A stretch of 64,000 nt of DNA from Breviolum minutum Mf 1.05b.01 (GCA_000507305.1 DF239408.1:62001-126000), one strand, 5' to 3'; positions 10,862 to 21,895 are shown, counted from the first letter of the stretch. Numbers and translations are program-made. Notes: generated by a model from the letters alone, not told the origin.

Positions 10862-11091
10862 GTTTGTTTTTGAATCAGTCCATCAAATTCAACTGCAGGT
10901 TTTCTCTGTTTTTTGTTGAATAGTCATTGCCAGTCGACCGGGCCCCCATGGTTCAGGTACCCCCATGAGAAAATTTTAGCCGAAAAATAAGGGCATATTC
11001 AGGGAACATTTATGGTTCATAACCCCTCATTAAGGCCTTATTTGTCATGGAGGTACCTCTCATGGGATTAGGTTGACTGGCCATCAAATAG

Positions 11092-11232
11092 GAGTATTGT
11101 TTGACAACGTTTTTCCCAGCATCACATCTTTCTTGCGCGAAAAACTCGTGTTTACGAAACATGAGGAAAGAAAGCACGCTTGGAATTGGAAACTCCATGG
11201 GGGATTATCTTACGGCATCTTACGGCAGTTTT
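11092..11232 (+). CDS. Gene B, internal exon
   Basis: Open frame after CAAATAG, ending before GTGAGG. Peptide includes VLFDNVFPSITSFLREKLVF, then KHEERKHAWNWKLHGGLSYG. Mixed charged and aromatic composition and clear codon bias make it one of the better exon calls in this gene. A family F-like arm (CCTCCAGGGAACTAACATATC) begins directly after the donor. Family not recognised. Confidence 0.6.
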
Positions 11233-11978
11233 GTGAGGGTCACCCTCCAGGGAACTAACATATCCAACCTTTGGAAAAGGAACATCATCTTCAAATTTGG
11301 GAAGGGATTTGGTATAATAAACCATTATAAGGATCCTTATTCACCAAGCAGTATTTAAAATGGGATTCAACATTTCAATTTGCCAAATAAAAAGATAATG
11401 CTTTCCCTTTTTGTCATGTCACAGTTGGTGCGTGGGTGGTTTTGACGGAGTTTGCTGTCTAAGCCGGACCTTCCAAAAGACATAGGGTGTTTCATGTGGA
11501 CTGGCTATATTTACTAATGTGTCATGAAAATTAACTACTCATATAGGTGAACATAGCATTTATTGATCCTTTTTGGGGGGATATGAATTGAAAAAACCAG
11601 GAAGCTGGAATTCAATTCTGAATTACATGATTTGGTTGGGGCATATCATATAAGTAATGATCCATTTTGAAAAGTATAGAATATTTGCACATCAATCAAT
11701 AATTGGAGTTATTTTTGCTACTGAAAGTTGCATGTATTGAAAGTATTCCAGCATGGTAGGCGGTCAATCAACCAGGTGGAACAATGTCGAATAAACAACA
11801 TAGAACTGAAGCTGGGTGAAAAGCTACCTTGAAGTTTAATTCTGGTTGTGGTTTCAAAGATGTCTTGGAAGTTCTACCCGGAAATGATTCCCATTTTGAT
11901 GGCTAATATTTTTGGTTGGTTCAACCACCAACTTGTTTTATTTTTGATGATTCCGCTGACGTTTTTGTCCAAAAATAG

Positions 11979-12052
11979 GCGACGGCGCCTCTCTTCTCGA
12001 CGCCTTTGTGGGAAGGAACTCCAACCCCAGGACTGGTGGAAGTCACGATGTG
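11979..12052 (+). CDS. Gene B, internal exon
   Basis: Acceptor TTTTTGTCCAAAAATAG and donor GTATGC bracket a frame giving DGASLLDAFVGRNSNPRTGG. Third positions are almost all C or G. Strong strand and frame signal. Family unknown. Confidence 0.7.
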
Positions 12053-12431
12053 GTATGCCTAGTCAATCTACCCCCCCCTAACGTATCCCCCCCACAAATA
12101 AGCCCTCATGAAGGGCTTATTACCCACATTGGTTTCCCCTAATAAGGCCTTATTAAGCCGCTGTTTCTGGGTACGTTGGGCGGGGGCTGGTTGCGTGGCA
12201 TCAATATGTGCAATAAGGGGCATCGGCATAGTTGTAAATGAGATATAACCCCAATAAACCCCACTGAACCCCTGGGGCCGTAAACCTCTAAAAGAGTGGT
12301 GAAGGGCTTGGTGTTTTTAACTGGGAGAAAAAGCCCAAGCAGTTTTAGTGATTTGAAAATATGGGGGTATCCAAAAACCTAAACCATAACAGGGAGCTAA
12401 GGAGTTTGCACCCAGGTTTCCAAGCACATCT

Positions 12432-12582
12432 TACAAGATGGGCTCTGAGCAGATCGTTATAAATAGATTCAGTTATAACCTACATAAATGGCAAAAAATA
12501 TATAGGTTACTGGGGTTACACCTTTATTATTTATAAGTGGAGTTATAATTAACCCTGCTTCTAACTGGTAGGGGCCTATCTG
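12432..12582. repeat. Family D element
   Basis: Left arm TACAAGATGGGCTCTGAGCAG and right arm TTCTAACTGGTAGGGGCCTA, with TTATAACC words between. Arms have diverged from GTGGGCCCC. Confidence 0.55.
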
Positions 12583-12720
12583 GTTTTTATGGTAGCAAAG
12601 GTGTTCTTTGAATCATGGTGTTCTTCAACCCCTCAACCGACCAGACGTGTTTTTATGTAAAAATCCCTCAACCATCCATCCATCTTTCATGATGCCCTCA
12701 ACTTGAGGAAGTTTTTGCAG

Positions 12721-12798
12721 AAATCCAAAGGAACAACGCAGAAAGCGGCAGAAAAAGTTGGATCTCAATTCAAGTTTCCTGATTTCCAAATGAGTTTT
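12721..12798 (+). CDS. Gene B, possible exon
   Basis: Acceptor GAAGTTTTTGCAG, donor GTACTA in phase 0. Peptide starts KSKGTTQKAAEKVGSQFKFP. The frame remains open for about 70 nt past this donor, so the exon could be longer. Codon bias is moderate. Confidence 0.4.
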
Positions 12799-12999
12799 GT
12801 ACTACAAGGGGATTTTTTGAATCTCAGGGATAAAGTTCAATGGATGTTCTTGGAAATGCATTTGTGAGTTCAAGGGGCCCATTGAAAAAGACAGTGGTGT
12901 TGCCAAATAAACGATGATGTTTCATCCAGTTGAATACCTACAAGTGTTGATGAGTTTCATTGTGCAAAAACTCACAGCTTCACTGAAATGATACTCTCC

Positions 13000-13105
13000 C
13001 TAAGAATAACATATCCCCTGAAAATAGTGTTTCCATGTGTTTCCCAAAGGGAAATGAGTCTTCCAACCATCCATTTCAGGTGCAATCTTAGTTTCAAAGA
13101 GGGTA
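13000..13105. repeat. Family F element, diverged
   Basis: CTCTCCCTAAGAATAACATAT at the left and CAGGTGCAATCTTAGTTTCAA at the right, with CTTCCAACCATCCATTT before the right arm. Confidence 0.55.
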
Positions 13106-13696
13106 GATTCTCATCAAAGTGTTTCCCTCAAACCTTCCCCCCCAACAAATTAAGGGTTTTGTCAAATTTCCCTCCAAAGTTTGCCCCCCAAAACTATATG
13201 ACCGGGGGTGGTTTCAAATGTTTTCAAATACCCCCCTACAAAGTATTCTTCAAATGGGCTGAAACCACCAACTGTGTAGTTTTGGTTTTCCCAAATATTC
13301 CCACCTTAACCCCAAATAGCTTTCTCTTAAAGCTTCCAGTTGATGTCAATCAACTTTCGTGCGACCTCCAGGAGTCTCGATCCCACAACCAATACCAAAG
13401 GCCCATGGATCAAAGTGGAATGGGCCGCGACAAAAAAAGGATCTTTTTTGGTGAATGTAAAGAGGGGATGGGGAATGGGGGGAGCAGTGATACACTCACC
13501 CATTATACAGTACATATTATTTATTGTTTTTACACCACAGTACATTTAGACGTATGTGTGTATCTATGTTTTTTTTGCAACGCACCAAAATTTTCCCAAG
13601 GACATTCCACAAGACTCTGAGCCTGCATAGTAGAGATGGCAGAAATTTAAGTCCATACAAGTGATTTAATATGTGTTGCGCTCTGACTAAGTCGGT

Positions 13697-13802
13697 CTGG
13701 GTGGTGGTTTCACTGTTTTTTTATTTTCACCCCGGATCCCTGGGGAGATGATCCAATTTGACGAGCATATTTTTCAAATGGGTTGGTCCAACCACCAACT
13801 AG
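13697..13802. repeat. Family E element, acts as 3' end of an intron
   Basis: Starts CTGGGTGGTGGTTTCAC and ends AACCACCAACTAG. The final AG is the best acceptor for the exon that follows at once (13803-13879). Confidence 0.75.
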
Positions 13803-13879
13803 TTGGTGATTCCACTACGTTTGGCGCCAAAACCAGGCTGCCGAGCTCGTGGAAGCACCGTCGCCAGAGACCCAGTGGA
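13803..13879 (+). CDS. Gene B, exon between a family E acceptor and a GTGAGT donor
   Basis: The interval from CTAG to a consensus GTGAGT is GC-rich and open in two frames (one starts LVIPLRLAPKPGCR, another GDSTTFGAKTRLPSSW). The third frame has a stop near its start. Splice signals are better than frame evidence here, so the exon is likely but its phase is not settled. Confidence 0.5.
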
Positions 13880-14227
13880 GTGAGTGGAGAGATTTTTCCG
13901 TTGAAAGTTTTTCGGTTGGTAGAAAAAATCCATAACAAGCGTCAGAAGCTGGGCCCAAAAACCTGGTGTAAGTAGGGTTGAAATGAAAAAAACCTGGTTT
14001 GGTTAGGTTTTGTAGGGGATTATTCTGAAAGGTTTATGTGGGGATTATACTAAACCACTTTATTTAAAAACCGGTATTTCATGGAAAGTATCAGAGTTTT
14101 TTTTTGTGTGCCTCACCTAGCTGAAATACCAGCCTGAAGCATTGATTCAGGAGAATCTTTGTTTGAAATGTCCTTTGAGATAAAACTGTTTAAAAACCTG
14201 TTAGATCAGAAGTGAGGTTGTGAAAAT

Positions 14228-14325
14228 CTGGGTGGTGGTTTCAAGTATTTTTTATTTTCACCCCTACATGGGGAAGATTCCCATTTTGACTAATATTTTT
14301 CAAATAGGTTGAAACCACCAAGTAG
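14228..14325. repeat. Family E element
   Basis: CTGGGTGGTGGTTTCAAG to GTTGAAACCACCAAGTAG. AAAT lies on both sides and may be part of a target duplication. Confidence 0.75.
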
Positions 14326-14729
14326 AAATCATAGTTGAATGCTTGGGGTGAATACATTCATCATAAGGATTCCCTTCATCTCAGATGAGGTGACCATTCC
14401 CGAATATAAGGAATTACCCTTTCTAAAGTTTGCCTTCGTAAAAGGAAAGGAGTATTCCAACCATCCATTTTCAGTGGCTATGTTCGTTCCAGGGAGTGTA
14501 ATCGCCCTGTTTTTTTGGAGTTGATGATTGTTGATCTCATGAGTTGTGTTTTAATACCATCCAAAGGTCTCCCCGGATTGGCTAGATTATGTCCATGACA
14601 ATAATTCACCTGCTCCCAGAGACTCAAGGCATGGTCTATTGATCAAGATTTGCCATAAAAATCAAGCATTCATGTAGGTAAACAGACCAGCTCCATTAAG
14701 TGTTTCTGAATATTCATCTTCTCCAATAT

Positions 14730-14772
14730 CATGATCATGATGATCATCATCATCATCATCATCATCATCATA
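14730..14772. repeat. ATC trinucleotide repeat
   Basis: About a dozen ATC units preceded by ATCATGATCATGATG. Simple sequence with no coding support. Confidence 0.9.
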
Positions 14773-15037
14773 AAAGATATTCATCATCTCCCCCAATTTT
14801 TGAATGTGTTTCAAGAGTGGATTTGTGTTTAGGATTTGGGGCGATTTTTTTTCGGGAGTCCATTACAAACCTCTTGTTTGTTTTTCCAGTGATGCTTTAC
14901 GGATTCTACCTTGGGATTCATCACCATTTGTCACCACCATTTGGGGGCCAGAAAACTTTTTTAAAATGAGTCTTTTAGAAACATCGTAGCCAAGCAAATC
15001 CAAGAATCGTAGGTTTCTTTTAAACCCCATTAGCTGG

Positions 15038-15643
15038 TTGGCGAACAATGTCGAAGAAAGCAAAACCCACTGTGTCTTAAAAAGACTATTCTGCCTGGCA
15101 TTATTGCTGGTAGAGGAGACTCAAGAGAGCATCAGAACCGCCAGAGAAAAGCTTTCCGAAAAACGAGTCATATATGCATGCTCCCTTGGAATAGCGAGTT
15201 TCTGCAAACGATTTGAGAGAAGTGCTTAGAGTGACACAATACCTTGTTTCTGTCCGCCACAAAGATTTCCCCTTCTTCCAATGCAGTCTGAGTAAAGACT
15301 ATATGGAAACCCAAAGTGAGCTGAAGGAAGACGAAGCACGCGCTGTCTTGAAGTTAGCAAAAGACACAGCTTGTGCCTAATGCACAACACGTGTTGTGGA
15401 CAGACTTGTCAACTTGTATGAAGTCGAAGAGGATTGTCTGTCGAGAGGATTTCCAAACCAAGCTGGTAGGGCATTGTTAGATTCTCTCATACTCGCGTGC
15501 GGTGCTGGCGGCGACAAGGAACACAGTGTCGAGAGCAGACAACGTTGGGACAAGTTCCTGGAGGATATGGTGCGAATTATGAATGTCCGCAATGAAACGT
15601 GGTTCCAAATCCTTGGCAGCAGCGTTCCCAAAAGCCTTACCAG
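15038..15643 (+). pseudogene. Gene B, large exon with in-frame TAA and an upstream frame change
   Basis: From 15195 to 15643 one frame gives VLRVTQYLVSVRHKDFPFFQ, then KEDEARAVLKLAKDTACA, a TAA at 15378-15380, and continues in the same frame with RVVDRLVNLYEVEEDCLSRG and RWDKFLEDMVRIMNVRNETW. Codon character is the same on both sides of the stop. Upstream, 15090-15190 is coding-like in another frame (EETQESIRTAREKLSEKR), implying either an intron ending at AATAG (15194) or a frameshift. The end at CCAG joins in frame to 15800-15907. It may be a decayed copy, a sequencing error, or two exons with a very short intron. Domain not recognised. Confidence 0.5.
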
Positions 15644-15799
15644 GTGGGCCCCGAGCCGATCGTTATCAATGGAGTGAGTTAGTTCACCTTTTTTGTGGCC
15701 GAAACACGTAAATGGATAAGTGGAGTTATGGGGCCATATGGGGCCCCTATAAATGAAGTTATAACCCTTACTTATAACTGGTAGGGGCCCACCTTGTAG
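15644..15799 (+). mobile_element. Family D element forming a complete GT-AG intron
   Basis: The element begins GTGGGCCCCGAG directly after CCAG and ends GGGGCCCACCTTGTAG. Removing 15644-15799 joins ...SLT with SIPLERSTEREAVIK in one frame (AG plus T makes a Ser codon). The first base of the intron is the first base of the GTGGGCCCC arm, and the AG lies just past the opposite arm. It is the clearest case in the window of a repeat being exactly an intron. Confidence 0.7.
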
Positions 15800-15907
15800 T
15801 ATCCCCTTAGAACGAAGCACAGAACGTGAAGCAGTTATCAAGAGTGATTCTGATCATGACTCTCGAGGTCAGAAGTCGAGGCACCACGACCTGCGGCACC
15901 AGTACAG
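15800..15907 (+). CDS. Gene B, exon after a family D intron
   Basis: Frame continues from 15643: IPLERSTEREAVIKSDSDHD then SRGQKSRHHDLRHQY, ending before a GTTCAC donor. Highly charged, Ser/His/Arg-rich and probably disordered. Confidence 0.6.
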
Positions 15908-16049
15908 GTTCACTTCCCCGATTTTTTTTTGGGAGGGGGAGTGAGAGACATGGTATAGTTACTTTTTTTGGTATCCATTTATAGGAATATATGAAATATG
16001 ATATATGAGAGTTGAGCAAAAGGTCCTTGAAAGGGGTTTCCTTTGCGTA

Positions 16050-16560
16050 AGCCTTTCGGTATGCAATTAACAGTCTCGGCTAAAGTTTTTTTCTGAAATG
16101 GCGAAAGAATTTTTTTTTTCTGGCTAAAGTTTTGGCGAAAGTTCATGTACACATGTCTAAATTTGCATTGTACATATTTGTACTTAGTGTTTATTATGTA
16201 TTAATGTTTCATGTTGTAAAAACTATTGGGGGATTTTTCGCGAAAGTTTGGCGAAAGTTTTGCTAAAGCCTTGGCGAAAGATGGCCTTCCCTCGAAAGCT
16301 AGGTGGCCTAAACTGTGGACTTGTTGTGTCAGAACTGGCCGATGAAGGTGAGCAAGGACCAACATCTTAAAGCAGAACGTAAATGTTTAAGTGCAGCGGC
16401 CGCAGAATGAAGTGTGACAAGGGATCAGACGCCTGGAACAATTTGAGGATATCACACATCCATGTTTTTCTTAAAAATCTTGGCCAACATGTACCGCGAA
16501 AGATAAACATGGAGTTCGCGAAAGTTCGGCGAAAGAAAAATTTTTTGGGGCGAAGATGGC
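16050..16560. repeat. GGCGAAAGTTT simple-repeat tract
   Basis: Many imperfect units of TTTGGCGAAAGTTT, CGCGAAAGTTTGG and GGCTAAAGTTTT in two clusters (16060-16320 and 16490-16560). The tract is unlike the palindromic families. Confidence 0.75.
16392..16463 (+). CDS. Gene B, possible small exon
   Basis: After TTTAAG a frame gives CSGRRMKCDKGSDAWNNLRI with good codon bias. It sits between two GGCGAAAG clusters. Donor unclear (GTTTTT at 16464 is one option). Two cysteines are visible but no known motif. Confidence 0.4.
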
Positions 16561-17280
16561 GTTTTCCAGATGAAAGAATTTAGAACAACCCTCATATAGA
16601 AGACAAGAGTCAATTCAATTTTCTTTACATACATGCATTGAGGTCAAGCAAGGGTTCGTTAGTGGTTAGTTGTGGTTGTGGTGGTGGTACTTATTTTAGC
16701 AATCTCTTATGAGCATTGTTGGATCATTACTCTGGGATATGCTTTCAATCGTAAAGGACCGACAATAAACGCCAAGTAAACATGGACTGAAAAAGGGGTC
16801 CTCCTAGTTATAAGATAGCTATTAATCTGAACAAACTCTATAAATCACCATTGTTAATGGGTGTAGCTGGGGATCAATTTGCCAGCAAAAGTTAGACCAG
16901 ACTGATGGGAGGTCGCGTGACAAGTCACCCAAAATAGTAGAAGATAGTAGAAGTAGGTTCCAAGTGGGTAAGTTATTTTGGTTTGGTTTTCAAGTTGTTG
17001 GTGATGTTGGTGACATATGTATATATTGTTATTTTTGACTGGACAGAAAGGCATTTCAATTTCTCACAAACAGACTCTTGACTCAACAGATACCTTGCCA
17101 TCCCACAACCAAAATCCTGGCACATACCAGCAAAACAGCACCTCCTCCCCGAAAAAAACATGTCCCCTAAAGAAGGGACCATTTTGAAAGGAAAAGGATC
17201 GTCTTCCAACCATCATTTTTCAGGTGCTATTTTGGTTTGGAGAGCAACAAACGACAATGCTGACATAAGTTACTATACCC

Positions 17281-17420
17281 ACAAGGTGGGCCTCTACTAG
17301 TTATAAATGGAGTTTATAACCCCTGCAAGTAGAGTTATGTTATAACATCGCTTACCCATGACCATCTATAAGGGCCCCATAACCCTACTTATAAAACTGG
17401 AATCTGCCCACCACCTTGTG
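17281..17420. repeat. Family D element
   Basis: ACAAGGTGGGCCTCTACTAGT at the left, ATCTGCCCACCACCTTGTG at the right, TTATAACC words inside. Confidence 0.75.
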
Positions 17421-17497
17421 CCGTTTTTTTGCCAACCTCACGAGGTTCCTCCGAACCCTTTCGCGCAGATACCAGCGGATCGGATCTCAGGGGTTAG

Positions 17498-18082
17498 GCC
17501 ATGGTGTGCCATGGTAAACGGGCGGAAGAACAACAAAGGATGCAACGTGAATTGGCTGATTTCCGCAGTTCTCTGGATGGCATTGAGTCAAAATTGAAGG
17601 CCACAAGAGATTCAGAGGTGGTCGAGGAAACTGGGAAGGTGAAGGCGGAGATTTATGCATCCCTCGTCTCTCTACAAAGGGCATTGTTGACAGCTACGCC
17701 GGGGGTTGTAAGCCTCCTTTTGTTGAGGAAAGATGAGACTCTCGTGACTCTCATGGGGAAAGCTTGCCGCCTGTTTGATCTTGAGGGTGAATTCCCCAAA
17801 ATCATCCAAATGGCCAGGGAAGGCAAAGCAGTGAGGCGTGAAGCAGAAATCACTGCGGACCTCTTGGAACCCACAAAGGTGGGAGTTGACATCAATCTCG
17901 ACGTCCTTTCCCTGATATTCTCCGAGGAATTGGTGATGGGGAAATTGCGAAGTGCCTGTATGGACAGCAACACTGAAGTGGCCAAGGCGACATTGAAGGG
18001 TCATTTGGCAAAGTTTGGTCTCGACCTCGAGGTCGAGTCAATCGGCTTGATGGAAGGCTTCGAGAAGGAAGAAAGCCGATGA
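17498..18082 (+). CDS. Gene B, terminal exon, helical charged protein
   Basis: The longest clean coding stretch in the window: about 194 codons from a TTAG acceptor (or ATG at 17501) to TGA at 18080-18082. The start KRAEEQQRMQRELADFRSSL is heptad-like and probably a coiled coil. Later parts include KACRLFDLEGEFPKIIQMAR and NLDVLSLIFSEELVMGKLRS, and it ends EGFEKEESR. No membrane segment, no cysteine cluster, no catalytic motif recognised. Minus-strand frames of about 110 codons overlap it but have poor codon use. Confidence 0.7.
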   Translation, partial: AMVCHGKRAEEQQRMQRELADFRSSLDGIESKLKATRDSEVVEETGKVKAEIYASLVSLQRALLTATPGVVSLLLLRKDETLVTLMGKACRLFDLEGEFPKIIQMAREGKAVRREAEITADLLEPTKVGVDINLDVLSLIFSEELVMGKLRSACMDSNTEVAKATLKGHLAKFGLDLEVESIGLMEGFEKEESR

Positions 18083-18150
18083 TCTCTTGGACCTCCTAGC
18101 AACGCTCGCCTGAAAATCAGTTCATTGTCCCTAGGATCATGGGAATCTAC

Positions 18151-18552
18151 TTGGAGGATCATCCCACTTAGTAAGTGGTTATATTATAATTATATTATAA
18201 CCCCCCATTTAAAGGCCATTTAGGCCACTTGGAAGGAGAAGAACCCTCGACCATAAAAATTTGAAGAACATCCTGGCTGGGTTTTCCACACTCGTTGAGT
18301 GTTTACTGCGAATTTTGAAGAACACCTGCTTGGAGGGTCCCAGGACTTGTAAGTAGTTAGGATCACCCCCATGTATAAGCCATTTATACAATTTATACGC
18401 GCCATTTGGAAGGGGAACGAAAACCAACCATAGTTGCTAAGTACTTGCCCATAGGATCCATTTATGGTAAATTTACCCAAACATTTAGTTGAAGATTTAA
18501 GGTGACAATTACCAGGTAAATGTCTATATATATGTCGTCCCATGGGGATCCT
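18151..18552. repeat. Composite of two family B pieces and a family A piece
   Basis: 18151 opens with TACTTGGAGGATCATCCCAC and a GTAAGTGG. A second B-like unit starts at 18330 (CTTGGAGGGTCCCAGGACTTG). A family A-like element starts at 18448 (CCCATAGGATCC) and closes at CCCATGGGGATCC. It looks like serial insertion. Confidence 0.6.
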
Positions 18553-18576
18553 CCGTCACCTGTGATCCTGCTGTCA

Positions 18577-18705
18577 TGATCCTCCAGTCGTGATCCCAGG
18601 TCGCGCAGGTCGATCGCCGGGCTTCCCCACGACAACGGGGACCCCCGAACTTTGTGTCGCCTCATGGGCGACCTGAGTGACTCGGCTGGATGGGCGACTG
18701 GGGGG
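18577..18705 (-). CDS. GC-rich exon-like island, strand unresolved
   Basis: Minus-strand reading: SPLSWGSPAIDLRDLGSRLE with donor CACAG|GTGACG. Plus-strand reading: RRSIAGLPHDNGDPRTLCRL. Both have C/G-rich third positions. The minus donor is better, so minus is given here. It could belong to a gene lying between B and the next unit. Confidence 0.35.
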
Positions 18706-18766
18706 ATTTTCCATTGGAAATTATGGCATCCCTGAAAAGTAACGGCTGGAAATGTAGGTGGCATGT

Positions 18767-19016
18767 CCCAGGAACTTAGGATCAAAGGTTAGGATCAGTG
18801 GGTTACAACCCTAATGTATCCCATTTATAAGTAGGTTATAATATATAATTATATAATTTATAGCCATGTATAGCCCATTTACTAACAATTGATCCTAACT
18901 TCCTGGGACATCCTAGTAGGTGGTGGTTTCAAATATTTGTTTGTCTTTATCCCTACCTGGGTAGATGATCCAGTTTGATTAGTGTTTTTCAAACCGGTTG
19001 AAACCACCAACTTGAA
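18767..19016. repeat. Family H element followed by family E element
   Basis: 18767-18915: TCCCAGGAACTTAGGATC to TTGATCCTAACTTCCTGGGA, with many TTATAA words. 18913-19016: GTAGGTGGTGGTTTCAAATA to GTTGAAACCACCAACTTG. The two abut or overlap by a few bases at ACATCCTAGTAGG. Confidence 0.7.
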
Positions 19017-19784
19017 CTTGGAAATGAGGGTTTCCAAGAGGAATCTCCTCTTCCAGCAGTCCATTTTCAGGTGTCATGTTAATTTTGGGTAGTGTTAGAC
19101 CACCACCTTTTTTGTCGGCGAGAGAAGAAGTGAATGACCTGAACTAGTTGCTTTAGCTTTTGCTATATTATCTATATTTGTTGGGTGTGAAAAAAAAAAC
19201 CTACCCAGTTTGGGGTTTGACGTCATAAACCATAGATTTACAGTGTTTTTTTTTGAGGGCTTCAGGTTCAAAGTTCCCGGGTTTAACATTTGGGATCCTG
19301 AAGTCCCGGTTTTTTGTTGAAGTTTTCGACCATGTTTGGCAACTAGGCTTGGAAGATTTTTCGCTTTCAAACATGGTAAATCACCATTTTGCACCAGTAT
19401 TTGGGAGCATATTTTTGGAGCATGTTTCTATCCAAATACGGAACACCTGAGGCTTGGTACTTGGACCGCCAAAACATACTGACTGGATGTCTAGGGTTTG
19501 TTTACCCCAAGTGTTTGGGGGGGAAACCCGATTGGGTCGAAACAAGGAAAAACCCACCGTCACCTCGTCATGTGGCTCACTAGTAAGTTTGGTTGCTTCA
19601 GGATTCGGAATCACCAGGCCTAGCAGAGAAATCCGGCTGACATTTTTGATGTGATGATGTGAAAATCACATGAAGATGGGAATATGACATGATGGAAAAA
19701 AATCCTGGGAAACTAAGATCTGACAACATGAAATTTCTGGAAACATTTTCCCTGAAAAAAAGTGATCCGCAAAAGTGAAGGAAC

Positions 19785-19861
19785 CGTTTGAGTTTTGGTC
19801 CCAACGGGCGGCCCAGTTGTTGAGGCGTTCTGCATCACCTCGTTTCGGCCAGTACGGGTGC
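19785..19861 (-). CDS. Exon-like segment, minus strand
   Basis: After a pyrimidine-rich acceptor (CATCTGCCCCTTCAAG), a frame gives HPYWPKRGDAERLNNWAARW then DQNS, before GTTCCTT. A plus-strand frame (VKEPFEFWSQRAAQLLRRSA) also looks protein-like but lacks a good acceptor. Strand is a judgement call. Confidence 0.35.
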
Positions 19862-20221
19862 CTTGAAGGGGCAGATGGTTGAGGTTGTAGCACCAAGGTT
19901 TTCTCCCGTGATTTACAAGGTTTTAGCACCATCCGAGGTGCTTTACTGGATTTCTGAACCATCAACAGTAGATACCCGGAAAAAATAGAGTACCGTTTTT
20001 TAGGCAACTGGTGTTGTTTTTTTTGAATTCTTTAGAGGTAAATTGGATGGAAATGAATAGCAATTTCTTGTCCAGGTAGTATTTCAACAAAGGATGTTAA
20101 GTACTACTCTTCCTCCCACAATCATGGTTCAGTGGAAAATGGGTATCTCCTCGCTGACAGTTTCCTTTTCATCTGGGAGGGTAGGTAGTAATTTCAAACT
20201 TCATAGATAGTTTTGACCACC

Positions 20222-20325
20222 AGCTTCTTCCAAGTGACCTTTTGATTCCCCAAATGGAGGTCACTTAACCCCTGAAAAGTTCACTTAAAGCCCTAAAAAA
20301 AGTCTCGGAAGAAAATGTCACCTAG
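20222..20325. repeat. Family O element, diverged
   Basis: Carries TTTTGATTCCCCAAATGGAG and GTCACTTAACCCC as in the copy at 27693. Inverted ends CTTCTTCCAAGTGACC and GGAAGAAAATGTCACC are imperfect. Confidence 0.5.
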
Positions 20326-21268
20326 TTTTTTCTGCCTGTTTTTTTGGTGGACAACCTCAAGTAAGGGAGAAGCTCTGTTCACAGCACAGGTCCCTAGGGT
20401 GTTTTTGTTCTGTTTTTTTCTAAACTTTTTTGATGTTTTTGTTTGGATTTGGTTAAGGTGATTTTTTACTTTGTACCACTGTACATCAACATTAAAACCA
20501 CCATTTGGGAAAATATGTTTGTCTTTTTAAGAACATCTTGAGCAAATCCAAGTTTACCCCCGAAACTTTTGGGGAAGATGAGAAAGTGTTTTTTTTGTGG
20601 ACGATGAGAAAGTTAAAACCCACCAGCAAGATGGAATAGAATTGTTTGGAGCACTTTTAGTAGCTTGGTTGGTGAACACCTCTGGTTATTCTGAAGTATG
20701 ATTTGCAAACATGTGTGTCCAACAGAATCTAAGAGACCCCTACATATATACATATATTATGATGTATACCATATATATACCATATGTATACTGACTTGGC
20801 TATTATATCTATGTGCTGCATTGTATATGTATATGCACAGTATTTAAGCAAAAAGTTGATGAACAAGATTGACATATTTCCTATTCCACTTGGCATGCTT
20901 CTAGTAAGTACCCTGTGAACTACGACTAGTTGAAGAGAAAACCCAACAGTTTGGCTCGATCACGTGAATTTTACAGCTGATTTTAGAGAACCTCAGACTC
21001 CTTGGATTTGTTTAAAGAGATGTTTTACTTTGTACCATGATAAATCGCCATCAGAACGCCATTTGCGGACAAGTTTTTCCAAGCATTCAATCAAATCCAA
21101 GAGTCTTGTTCTTATTTTGTTCTATGAGCACGCGTTTTACAAAGTTTAGGACACCTAACATCGGAGATAAATAGAATAGGAAACAACTCCATTCATTTTA
21201 GACTTTAGTTTCGTGTCATTCATGAAGCATCCCCATAATCCTTAATTGATTCGGTATGAGAACCATCC
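20326..21268. other. No supported gene
   Basis: AT-rich sequence with two family I copies (about 20440-20560 and 20990-21105) and a TATATATAC/CATATGTATA-rich stretch at 20740-20800. No codon-biased frame seen. Confidence 0.5.
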
Positions 21269-21376
21269 TACTGTTGGTGGAAGAAATCCTGCTAACCACC
21301 TGGGATGTAAAAAACCTTGTAAACAATGGGATATCTACCATATCAACTGGTGCAGGATTTCTAAACCATCACAGTA
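21269..21376. repeat. Family C element
   Basis: TACTGTTGGTGGAAGAAATCC to GGATTTCTAAACCATCACAGTA with the CACCTGGGATGT and CAATGGGATATC loop words. Confidence 0.8.
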
Positions 21377-21460
21377 TCATTTAGATCATCATCCCCATTA
21401 TGTTCCGATTCATCCTAGCATCAACGTCGCAGTCCCCCACATCCCATTGAAACTACCAAG

Positions 21461-21606
21461 GCTTCCATCGAAAGGCCGCTATGGCCACGATGGGTTTTTT
21501 CAAACTTCGCATTGGGGGCAAAGATGGTCGTGGAATAAAAGCACAGAAACTAGGGGACGTTACTGTTGCACGGAGCTCTGATACAAAAAATATCCTGCGA
21601 TTTTGA
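21461..21606 (+). CDS. Terminal exon of an unidentified plus-strand gene
   Basis: After ACTACCAAG the frame reads FHRKAAMATMGFFKLRIGGK then GRGIKAQKLGDVTVARSSD, ending KNILRF and TGA at 21604. Small basic C terminus with moderate codon bias. The other two plus frames are open for shorter stretches. No upstream exon could be tied to it, so it could also be a short stand-alone gene from the ATG. Confidence 0.4.
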
Positions 21607-21895
21607 ATAGATTTGAAATTGGTAAGATGTTGAAGCTTACTACTGTACCCTCCGTAAAACTAAGATGGCAATCAAAAGTCACCATTCTTAATAGGGTATA
21701 CATCTTCAAAGGGTTGTTTTTCCGTTGTCATGTTAGTTTCGGGGGGTGAATGTTCCATTTGTTTGCTGGTATGTTGGTTGAAATCACAGGCCAAAAGCCC
21801 TTTCCAAAGGAAAAGATGCTGTTGATGGAACAAATCCTGCACCAGTTGATACGGATATGCTGAGTAAACACAACTATAAATGGATGTCAAGTACC

